A stretch of DNA of 64,000 bases from Penicillium oxalicum. Lineage: Eukaryota; Ascomycota; Eurotiomycetes; Eurotiales; Aspergillaceae. Location: positions 682,001-746,000 of the forward strand of contig NC_064650.1 in assembly GCF_001723175.1 (NCBI RefSeq), written 5' to 3'. The notes beneath the pieces are model-generated. The model ran no database searches, was not told where the DNA came from, and was given only the letters and a program-made list of their open reading frames with translations. The position numbers and the translations under genes are program-made. Shown here in pieces: positions 38,642-48,879 of the stretch (the first letter of the stretch is position 1; each line of letters opens with the position of its first letter).

Positions 38642-39590
38642 CTAGTAAAGTCCCCAGCCGTCAGTGCGAGGGTTGACCACAATTCGATAGGGAAACGGGT
38701 TTGAATCGCTTGTCGTGATGGGTGGGATATGGTCTTTGTCTCGGTTTACCACGGTCAAGATCTTCAGGGCGGCTTTTTGCAGCATGTTGCCCATTGCCTT
38801 GCGCACTTTGGCTCGTTCTGTAGGCGTCGAGTGTTAGAAGCAGTGCGTCGAGTCCAGGAGACTGACAGGGGAAGCCGTGGCTCTTTCCAAAGGGAGATAG
38901 ATGGGAGATCGAGATCTTCGATGCAATGTCCGAGACGCATCCTCGCGCGCCCAAACTTGCGTTGTAGACCCAACCCTGTCCATTCCGAAGAAAGTGTAAA
39001 AAAAGAAAAAAGATCAATGAAAGAAAACAAAATCACATACCAGATTCTGTGCGTGGAGTGGCAATCGTCACGTCTAAAGTCCACACCTCCCAACAGACCT
39101 CTTCTTCGCCCTTCCCAGCAAGACCACCAAACCATAACCCCGAGCGGCGCCTTTTCTTCTCATAGAATTCAACGGCGATCCGTCCGCGCACACCTCCACC
39201 GCCCCCACCTAACGCGCCGTCTTGATTCCCCGACGTCGGAGATAGATGCTGACGAACGAGCGCATTCACGCGCGACTCGATCAAAGTCTCCAGATCGGCA
39301 TCATTGATAGCGGGGAGGGTCAGGTCGAGGACATCAAAAGTGACGGGTCGGATGGAGGGAAAATAGCGGTGGAAAAAGATTAAATTTAGGACGCCTGCAC
39401 CGGTAGATGAGGTGTTAATAATATTTATGGATAGAGATGATACTCCAGTTATCATGGCGGTTGAAGCAATTTTGCAAAAATAGATCCGGATCCATTCATG
39501 ATCTTTCTCACCTTTCAGAACATCGCGCACTGTGGTCGTATCGGCGAAGATCTCCAGAAAGTATTCTGGAGGGGTCTTGCGGGGCTCCAT
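38642..39590 (-). CDS. atg101: Autophagy-related protein 101 (HORMA fold)
   Basis: Component of the Atg1/ULK autophagy-initiation complex that pairs with the Atg13 HORMA domain; cytosolic and at the phagophore assembly site. Exons 39590-39512, 39394-39041 and 38817-38642 give 202 residues. Family features are the early FFHRYFPSIRP and TFDVLDLTLP, an insertion with a Gly run, VEFYEKK, a WF-finger-like LWFGG, CWEVWTLDV, and the conserved C-terminus HIPPIT with NPFPYRI. The ATG at 39590 gives the usual short start. Frame continues upstream to 39734, but that extension is low-complexity Ser/Pro and is probably leader. Intron 2 is 223 nt. Confidence 0.93.
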
Positions 39591-40673
39591 CCCCGCCTGC
39601 AGATGGATCGGCTCAGCGCGCGGTGGGCCGGAGTGAAGGAAAGAGGAGGGAGGCGAGGTGGAAAGGACAGGTAGCAGATCAGAGCCGAGAAAGGAGGAAG
39701 AAATCACAAAGAGGTATTTACAGGAGCAAAGCACCTGCTTGTGATGGGTGGGCCCAATTTAACGGTCTCATGGGGTCAGGTTGTCCAGGTGCAAGAGGTT
39801 GAGAGAGAGAAAGAGATGCCAGGGTTGAACAGGATGATGGAATGATGCTGCGCTGGTCGGCGCGGTTGCTATCGGCCATCGGACAAGGCCGAGGGGACGC
39901 TTATCGGGTTATCATTGGCCGGCGATCGGCAGAGAATTCCTTGACTGACAATGGACGAAAAGTATGGAACGACAATAAAGCGAATGTTCCGATTGCGGAC
40001 AGAACCGTAGAACCACGAAGAGAGTATCCCGGATTCGCTGCTGTAATGTGCACTACTGTCATGTATACTGGTCGAGGAGGGTACCTTTGTCAGTAGAGGA
40101 GGCGGCAGCGCTGCGGCCACTCAGTCTTCAAGCATCCCAAAAGTATCTAGACTAGCTGCTTCATTGTAAGCTGAGGTCAAGTCACCAGTTGACCAGTTGG
40201 CGATCGTTTGCTTAGTGATTCCGCGGTATGGCCGCTCCGAATCCGGGAAGAGTCAATGATATGCAGGTTTACCCAAAGAACGGTGGAATTCGAGCGGACT
40301 TCAAATCGACTTCAAAGCTCAGATATGGCCAAGTGCGCTTGGAGTTTCCAGTGAGTGAAGCTGGGAAGACTTGCGTCTGTACTTTTTCTATACCCGGAAA
40401 GTATTTTGATGATAAAAGAAGAGAGAGTCTTATACTACTCTCTCCCCGCAAGGTACTCGGCATGGTCCCGTGACTCGTCACCTCTCAATGAACCAACAGC
40501 CGAGGCCGCTGAAAGTCTGGGGTTGCTTCCCGCCCGAGGTTGGCAGGTTGGCTTTCATCTCCAGATTCTCTTTTTTTCGCCCATCTCAACCTGCATACAA
40601 GGGCGCCGACCATGAACTTTGAGAATTGATTATTTTGACCCTTTTGAACAGTGAACCCTCACTACCCTCCAGT
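39591..40673. other. Divergent intergenic region of atg101 and pex3
   Basis: About 1.1 kb holding both promoters. A plus-strand frame of 81 codons (40228-40473) just upstream of pex3 has no recognisable family and is probably chance. Confidence 0.5.
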
Positions 40674-42696
40674 ATGATCGGTGCCGCAAGGCGCTGGTTC
40701 CGACGCAATCGCAAAGGTCTGGCCATCGGCGCGGGCGTGCTAGGAGCTGGCTATCTAGCTGGGCAGTATGTGCTCTCCAAGATTGTTGAGGCGCGAGAGC
40801 GCATGAGTAGTGATCGAATTGCTCGTGAAAAGTAAGTGGTCCTCACTTGCTGCCCAGCATCCCCCGCCTTTGCCGGCAGCGAAGGTCTCCCTCCATGTGG
40901 GCTTGTGAAAGGCCAGAAAACATCGGTATCAGCTAGCCCATCATCTGCAAAAGCTGACAAGACATTGGCCAGTCTACGCCGACGATTCGAACAGAATCAA
41001 ACAGATTGCACGTATACCGTTCTAGCCTTGCTACCCACGGCGACCGAAAACGTGATCGAGGCACTGCCCGTGGAGGAGCTTACCAAAGAGCTTCAGAAGA
41101 AGCGCGCCGAACGACTGGCACGGTTGAATGCCGGCGAAACAGCAGGCTCGGACATGACTTCAGTGGCAACTAGCGTTCACGAAGATGATCAAAGGAGCCT
41201 GGCAAGTCTTCAGAGCGAAGCATACCTCCACACAAGCCAACTCGGCGAATCTATGAACGCGGAGGGCAAGACCTCGCCAAAACGGAACAAGACCCAGCTG
41301 TGGAATGAGGTCAAGGTGACCTGTATGTTTTGACCCCGGTTTTTTTCAACGAACTCCAAGCTCTACGGTCTTGCTCTTGCTAATTTCTTGCAGCGATCAC
41401 CCGATCATTCACTCTCATCTATACTCTATCCCTGCTCACTATCTTCACTCGCATCCAGCTGAACCTTCTTGGCCGTCGGAATTACCTCTCCAGCGTCATT
41501 TCGCTTGCAAACCCGCCCACAGACTCGACAATCAGCCTGGAAGACCATGATGACGAGCTCACTCAAACGCTTGGCGACGACTTTGAGACCAACAGGCGAT
41601 ATCTAGCCTTTAGCTGGTGGCTTCTGCATCGTGGCTGGAAGGAGTTGGTCGCTCGAGTTCAACCAGCTGTAGAAGATGCTTTCGGACCCCTCAATCCCCG
41701 TGAAGATATCACACTCGCCAAATTGTCGGAATTGACCATGCAGATCCGACGAAAGGTGGAAGGAAACACCGAAGAGGAGCGACGGTGAGATTGAACTCCC
41801 CTCTTCCCTCTGGCCGACTATCAGATGTAAACGCCCGTCTGTTTGGTCATGCAGATTGGATCGGGCTGGACATAAGCTGGGGCTCGCTAACGATGGTCTG
41901 TTTATCATTTAGATCGAAGAAATGGCTTTCTTGTTTGCTCCCACCAACAGAAGAAGAAGAGCACGTGCTACGTGAATCGGGCGTCGAGGGAGTTGCCGAC
42001 CCTTCATCCTCCCAGACCGCCTCGAAGCTGCGCCACCTGCTCGACGAGACTGCCGACCTTGTCGACTCTCCATCATTCTCACTTGTCCTCACTCTGCTCA
42101 ACAACGAAGGGTTCTCGACTCTCATTGATTCCAAATGTGCCGTGGAAGCTTTCCAGACATCCGAATCTGCCGCGATGACCGTGCCCCAGTCCTATGACTC
42201 CATGGCTACAGTCGTACCCGCACCTTCTGAACGCAAGGCTAAGCTGGCCAACCTTCTCGCTGTAATGGCCCGACAGGCCCATGTCATCGGAAATGGCACG
42301 CATCCCCCCAATGAGTATCTGGTCGCAATGGACCAAAACGTCCGTGAATTGGAAGCTTTTTCTGCTGTCATCTACAGCTCCAACTTTGAACTTGAACTGT
42401 TGGGAGCCGCGAACAATGCCGCAGCCAGTGCCGACGAGACGACGGAATTTGAACCTGTCTCCTCATCTTTGGCTGATATCCTGGTTGAGAAGAGCACCGG
42501 TCATTCAACAGGCGAGAATGTCTCATCCGAAGAAACAATGCATGACAGCAAAGACGGACAGGGGTCTAGCAATGGGGATTCTATCACCCACCCAGCTGCT
42601 GAGCTGATTTCGGACTCTACCTTTGAAACGGCCTGGGGCAAGGCTGTTGATGACGGCAAGGATGCTTCGGAAACGGGGCATGTCGCCAATTATTGA
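40674..42696 (+). CDS. pex3: Peroxin 3 (peroxisome biogenesis)
   Basis: Peroxisomal membrane protein that recruits Pex19 with its membrane-protein cargo. Exons 40674-40831, 40973-41322, 41394-41784 and 41913-42696 give 560 residues. The N-terminus has a basic head (RRWFRRNRKG) followed by the membrane anchor LAIGAGVLGAGYLAGQYVL. Next comes the Pex3 hallmark NLRRRFEQNQTDCTYTVLALLP, split by intron 1 within the Asn codon. Further family blocks are NEVKVTSITRSFTLIY and YLAFSWWLLHRGW. The C-terminal part after about residue 470 is Ser/Glu-rich and less conserved. It is transcribed divergently from atg101. Confidence 0.95.
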
Positions 42697-43504
42697 GCCC
42701 TCACCCTCATATGACCATCTCCCCTGCTTCACGTGATCACGTTTAACTACTCTGGAATGCCGTAACGTCTAGACTAGATGCTCAAAACTCATCGTGTATA
42801 CGTGAATCCGACACCTAGTGGTAAATGGCATCTTTTCTGATCCCCTTGGCTTTTACAATTGGAATACCCGACGGAGCTTGTGAGAACCTCGCCAGCCGTC
42901 AGATTAAAGTATATTGCGATATAAGGTTAGCGATGCTCTGCGCCATCTCTACGGCCATGTAATTGTGCAGGCAGACATAAGGGTTGATAGTGTACTCTGT
43001 GATAATCAGTGTTTGGCGATTCTTTGCGACTTCAGCGTTACCTTACTAGCTTGAGCTATCGAAGCCTCCCACCTACTGCCAGTAATTGCCGAGGCGTCGC
43101 TGATTTCGTCTGAGGCATCCGACATGTTTCCACTAGCTTCGCTTACGATTTATCTGGAACACGGATCCAAGCCTAAACTGTTGCCTATGAGCAGGATAAT
43201 CAGGGCTTGAAGACGGGCTTTACGGATGCATTTTCCTATCTTGCTTTCTACCGTCGGTATCAGCGGCCATGTGATCAGGTGCATGTTCAGGCGTTGAATT
43301 GGGGCCTGAGGCTGACGCAGCATGTCTTTGAAGCTCTGGTGGGGCACAAGTCACATGCCGAGGATGCCGTCCAGCGGAATGACGCAGGTTGTGCGTCCGC
43401 CGGGACCGAGTGAGGCAAGTCTACATATTTCACGAATCATTTTCAGTGCTACCCTACAGCTCCACCGTCTAGAAACCCGGCATTTCAGACATTTCCCCAT
43501 AAAT
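42697..43504. other. Intergenic region between pex3 and fmp52
   Basis: 808 nt between tandem plus-strand genes: pex3 3' UTR and fmp52 promoter. No further gene recognised. Confidence 0.5.
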
Positions 43505-44282
43505 ATGACAACTGCCGCAGTGTTTGGCTCCACCGGAGCTGTGGGCTCTCAGATCCTCGCAACTCTGCTGGCCTCGGAGTCGTTCCCCTTTGTGAAGACG
43601 GTCTCGCGGAGGGTTCCCGACGTCCAGTCTCCCAAGCTGGAAGCCGTGCAGGAAAGTGATACTTCCAAATGGGGTGACATGATCAATACCCTGTCTCCCA
43701 AGCCGTCAGTGGTCTTCAATGCTGTTGGCACCACCCGGGTTGCGGCGGGTGGTATTCAGAATCAATGGAAGATCGACCACGACCTGTGCATCGAGAATGC
43801 GCGCGCGGCCAAAGCAGCGGGTGTGAAGACCTATGTCTTCATTTCTAGTGCTGGCACCCGCAGCTTTTTCTCCAGTCGTGTCCCGTACTCGCAGATGAAG
43901 ATCGGAGTCGAAGATGCTATTCAGGAATTGGGCTTCGAGCACGCGATCATCTTGAGACCGGGTATGATTTTGGGGAGAGACGTTCCCAAGGCTGCCTTCT
44001 TCGAGAGCATCGTGGGGAATATTAATAAGCTCGGGCAGGGTATTCAGGACCGACTCGGTAAGTCTCCCGTTGGTTTTTTTTCCCCCTTTTTGGACGGCAT
44101 ACTCCAGTGTCACAGAAGAGTGTTTCTGATAGCTCAATCGTGCAGGTCAAGATCAGACTGTCATTGGCAGAGCTGCGGTGGCAGCGGCCCGGCAGGCCGA
44201 GGAGGGCAAAGCCCCGTCGGCTTTTTGGATCCTTGAACAGGCTGACGTTGTCAGAATGGGTCGGGATGAGTGGCAGGAGTAA
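43505..44282 (+). CDS. fmp52: FMP52-like mitochondrial outer membrane protein
   Basis: Atypical short-chain-dehydrogenase-like NAD(P)-binding protein of the FMP52 family, located on the mitochondrial outer membrane in yeast; its reaction is unknown. Exons 43505-44057 and 44146-44282 give 229 residues. It shows the N-terminal dinucleotide fingerprint AVFGSTGAVGSQI, VFNAVGTTRVAAGG, KTYVFISSAGTRS with the family serines, PYSQMKIGVEDAI (a Tyr-x-x-x-Lys), RPGMILGRD, and a C-terminus with IGRAAVAAARQ. The ATG at 43505 gives the expected start at the nucleotide-binding strand. Frame remains open further upstream without conserved character. Confidence 0.93.
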
Positions 44283-44690
44283 GCTGACACTCGTGGATTT
44301 AATGCGGTTGAGACGGAACAGGATTTGAAGATTGAGATTGCACAATGTCCAACCGGATTGGAACGGTGGTTCGCAAGTACAAAATTTCTCTAAGATCGAC
44401 CATTGTGATTTACATGATACAGATTGAACATATTCATTGAGATGTCTCGCAGTCATATTGCAAAGTACGTGGCCATGGAGATTCCTGAATTTACAGATTT
44501 GAGGCTTGAGACGCCATTTTCCTTTTTCCAAAGATTCGCCATGTGTCGGCCGTCTCTTTCCTGTGATAGCAGAGTTGACATTTCAAAAATGCTCTGTGCC
44601 CAGCTGATCTCAACCCTTTTTGTCAATGTTTTCGAATCTCGGCGCGAAACTTTCATTCATCCGGACGATCAATCAGAGCGACAAATGTGA
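44283..44690. other. Convergent intergenic region
   Basis: About 400 nt between the 3' ends of fmp52 and the first PARP-like gene. Nothing recognised. Confidence 0.5.
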
Positions 44691-47042
44691 TTAGTTCAGT
44701 TTGATATGGAAGACATATCGCAGACGAATCTGCGCCGGGTCGTAGACAATGTATTCTAGAGCCGGAAGCCGAGATGAAACGACCCACTGATCCATGTCCG
44801 ACTTCTGTGGTAATGGGACCTCGACTCCTGCCAGATCAGGTCGTACACAAGAGGCATCTACCCACTTGGAATGGGTCGCGCCGTGTGGTTGACGCCGGGA
44901 GGATATCAAAACGCCTGGACGCCCAGTGCTCACATGGGATGATTCATCCCGGCCAAGCTCGACTTCGCAAAGCAATATGAATACCTCATGGCCCGAACCC
45001 ATACGGCAATAGGCCACTGATTTTCCCGACATATCGGCGAAGAAGATGCCTGCAGATGGGCCTATCCTCAACCCATTCCGAAGAATACTCGCGAAGTTTT
45101 GCTCATGAGAGCCATGCCACAGAAGCCGACGATGGCTCATGGACTCGCTGGCAGCTGCTCTGCATTTAGTGAACCTTTCGACTTCACCACGGCGTTCCAC
45201 ATGGAAGATGTTCAAGACCTGCATAGTGCCCGCACAATCAGAAACAAATAATTTGAAATGGGTGGTCTAGCGGATGTAAGTCTCATTCTTACCTTCGATG
45301 TGACATGAGAGTGGCGGTAGCTCTGGTTGTAATATCTGACCAGAGTGCCGTATTCCTTGCTTTTTGTTGGCACTAGGTATAGTTAGCATTGCAAGCTGTG
45401 GCAAGGAGTTTGACTATTTTGAACTCACCCAGCTCCATTGATTCTAACCGCAAAAAGCGAAGTACATTACTTCCAAACGTTGAAACTTTTGACTGGGATG
45501 CCTTTGGACTAGTGCACGAAGGCATCGCGGCTTTGATAGCCCGGAAACTCATCATATCCTCAATCCTTTCCTTCGTTTTTCTGACCGAGCTCGAATCCAT
45601 AGAGATCGGAGAGATCTCATCCCCGAAGAGCTCAATGAAGCATTTCCGAAGCCCTGCAATATCGATCTGGGTAGATTCCATAACTTCGGTCGACTTGCGA
45701 GAGATATGAGATATCATGTCAGCCAGGTCAATCCCGGTTGCCATGGAGTGCTTTGCAGTCAGCTTGTCACCCATCAGCTGGTTCTGATAGCTCTCCATCA
45801 AAGTTGCCAGATTTAGCACAGTAGCGGCTTTTGCGACTTGAGCCAGAAAATTCGCTGAAGCATCCGAAAGCGTCTTCGAACCACTGTCTTCCTGAGTAGG
45901 GACGAAAATAAACTTTTTCTTTTGTACGGGTTCAAAACGAGATTTCCAATTCAGACCAGTCAACTTCTCAAAAATGGTCCAGAATTCCGAGATTGCAGAG
46001 GGTAATAGTCCATCACCCTTGCAAGAAACCGTCGTGCCAATCTTGGTGGGCTTTAGGTAGTTCTCGATTTTGTTGCGCGTCATCTTCGTTTCCCGAATCC
46101 ATGTGTTGTATTTGTTCGCCTTGACATCAACGGTCAACTGGACACGGATGATCCTCGCGATAATCGATTCAGTCTTCCCCGTATCATCCAGAGCTGACGA
46201 AGCCGACACCAGTGTAGCATCGTAGATGTTATCGTCTTCGTCTAGCCACACAAGGAGATTCTTTTTCCCTACACAGCTTGGTGAGATATTTGGCAGATCA
46301 TTTCATAGGATGATCAGTCTCATCTTTGGTTCAATGTATGACAAGTACCTTTGCTTGGGTGACTCGCATCGTCAATTAACCCACGAAGTTCTTCCCGATT
46401 AGCTCGCAATCGGTCTTTTGCAAACTTTGCCTGCCGTCCAGAAGCTTCATTCACATTCAAGCCATGCTTGCGTTTCCGAACGTTGGTGATGGTAACTTTG
46501 GAGTTTCCTGTACTCTGAACGGGGCGCTTTGAGCCCAGCGATTTGACCAGGAATCCTTTCGCATCTAGTGGCTTCATCCTCCCGACGGATTGCAGAAGCC
46601 AGTCCATCGTGACAACGCTGCAGTTGGGATTTGTTTGGGCCGCGAGAACTGTCAGGGAATGATGATTTTTCAGTCATATAGAAAATTTTCATTTGAATCT
46701 TTTTTCCATTACTGACTCTTCGCCGGTGTATGAGTACTCTGATAGCACTGGACAGTCGTGATCAAATGAGTACATTCACTGATCTTCATCTTCTCGAATT
46801 TGGCGCCACACGCCTCCACCATGGCCTGGATCTCATCTGAGAGTAAAAACTTTGTCAGCTCACACTTTTCGAGGAGCTTGTGTTCAGCGTTGGTACTTGG
46901 GCTCGGCCTTACTATGCTTGTAGTCGGGAATATGCCCGCTTGTGGCAATAACGACCCCCTCGAATTTGTTCTTCCTACCGGAAGAGTTTGATTTTGTGGG
47001 ATTCTTTGCAGAGTTGCTGACTGGAACATCTGCAGAGCCCAT
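44691..47042 (-). CDS. BRCT-PARP-like protein, copy A (H-F-E triad)
   Basis: ADP-ribosyltransferase-like nuclear protein, probably DNA-damage related by family. Exons 47042-46913, 46836-46717, 46648-46349, 46268-45429, 45372-45293 and 45218-44691 give 665 residues. Domains: BRCT at about 13-110 (FEGVVIATSGHIP, CGAKFEKMKI, VTMDWLLQSV); a WGR-like region at about 185-290, recognisable by VWLDEDDNIYDATL and FEKLTGLNWKSRF but without the WGRVG signature (it reads YNTWIRETK); helical regulatory region to about 460; catalytic ART domain 470-665. Triad positions are His525 (LLWHGS), Phe549 instead of Tyr (AGIFFADMSGKS) and Glu645 (LEYIVYDPAQ). The loop before AGIFFAD is about 9 residues shorter than in copy B. 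It may be catalytically weak, mono-ADP-ribosylating or inactive (inference). Confidence 0.92.
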
Positions 47043-48879
47043 GATGCTTGATGACGCGCGGTAACCCTCTCGATCAGGAAAAAGATATTTGTGGTTTTAG
47101 TAAGATTAGGTTAAGAACGATCCGGAATCGGATGAGCGGAGAAGTTGAAATATAGGTGGAAGCTGAATGTATGTAGAAGTTGAACCTGAACATGCCGGAC
47201 AAATTGAGGAGGTTTCCAATTTACGGGTTCAAATGGTACATGAAAATAAAGCTTAAGCTCAAGAATCACCGCGTCAAAGGGGAAGAAGGTCCCAGATCTT
47301 TCGGGCATTGTCATGATTTGAAACCTCCACCTGAAATAGCAAGTACTTGAAGGCGATGGAGCTCATATAATGTCTGTAGTGAGATGTGTGAAACTCTATC
47401 CAGCTATTCCTCTTGCGCTTCCTTCGAAGACTCGAGTATCTCTGGTCTTGTGAGCCTATAGGTCTCACTGGATCTATGGCCTGAGGCTTCTGAGCCTGAG
47501 TCATCCTATACAGAAATACAGCCACTAACGTTAAGCGGGCAGATCCTAAAAGATCAGATCATCCATCTTTGGTCACATACCTAATAGTCTGTTTCAATTC
47601 AATTTGAATCATTCTGATCCAGACCTAGGGATCGAAGGATCCAAGCTTGAATGCCTAAAACTTTGTCTTTGACTATTGGCACATGGTGCAATTTGATCAT
47701 TACGGAGACAATGGTATTTTTGACAATGCCTAATGGATGAAAATACAATCTTACAACTGGATCCATATGTCAATATATAAAGTGAAACTTGATATCATTT
47801 GAATGTGTAATATGTGAAATCCGAAGACTTGATCGCTTTGGAGTATCACAAAGAATGGAACGATGAGTAGACGTCAATCATGCCGGATATAAATCTTCAA
47901 CCTTGAGGATTTCAACCGTGGATATCTGACAGAGAGATGGATGGTGTCAATATACCTGCCGATGTAATATGGATAGCCCCTGACTAATAGCACTTTAATG
48001 CGACCTTTCAATGGCTGAGCACATAGGATGCCACCACACTTCACTTGTTCTACGGGGCCTAAGAAAAGCAATTTTACTCAATCCTCGCAAATTATGGGTA
48101 GATGCACCACCTACCTACTTAGTCACCCTCTTATATGGGCGATAATGAATATAGAGCCGTATTTGTGCTTTGAGGGTAATGATTATTGCCTGGATCATAC
48201 AAAAACAAGCAAAGAGGGTTGCGCATCTCTTTTCTTCGGACAGTATGGCACAATAATGAAATTACTTACTAGCGAGAACCCTGCAGTGACGCTATGATTC
48301 ATCCGCGATCCGCACGGTTCATCCTTTGGCCCGAGTGAGAGGGTGGTATGTCTGTCACTGTCAAATGGACGATCAGCTTGACTTTCGCTCTGAGAGACAG
48401 AACAATCGAGTTGTAGAGTTGTAGAAGATGACAGTCTTGAGGACAGTATTTTACGACCAGGGTGAGGTCTCGACTTTCTTTCCCGAGAGCCTGGTCAGTC
48501 AGATGCAGAAAACTCGATATCTGGGAAACGCTTGCTGCGCGGGCCCAACTGCCTGTACTTGCAATAACCTCACCTACGGTACTGTGGAAGAGCAGATTCA
48601 TTAATCGCCCAGCTTCTCAAACTAGGTAAGCCCAAGATGGAATCAGCAAACACTCTTCAGTCTTTCAATCATATCGCAGACTAGCATGGCTTTCAAATGT
48701 CTATTTTAATTCTGACATTACGTATGTGTTGAATGAGGGTGGGGAAGGAAGCAGAAGCTATATACTTGACTGGAAATGTATGTGTCATTCGTATTTGACT
48801 TATAATATTGTAAGCCCATAAAAAGTCCTCCCCGCTCTAGTTTCCGTGCAGTGACCACTATCGCCAGACGATGTCCACT
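47043..48879. other. Spacer between the tandem PARP-like genes, 1.8 kb
   Basis: AT-richer than the flanking genes. It holds the promoter of copy A and the 3' end of copy B. Frames at 47274-47525 (-) and 48299-48601 (-) have no recognisable domain. I saw no clear third PARP fragment by eye. Confidence 0.5.

Noticed and set aside
40228..40473. Plus-strand 81-codon frame just upstream of pex3.
   Set aside because: Reads somewhat like protein, but no family recognised and it lies where the pex3/atg101 promoters must be; not enough to call a gene.
47043..48879. A third, decayed PARP copy in the spacer between copies A and B.
   Set aside because: I looked for LLWHGS-, FADMSGKS- and YDPAQ-like fragments on both strands and saw none. 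A translated alignment would settle it.
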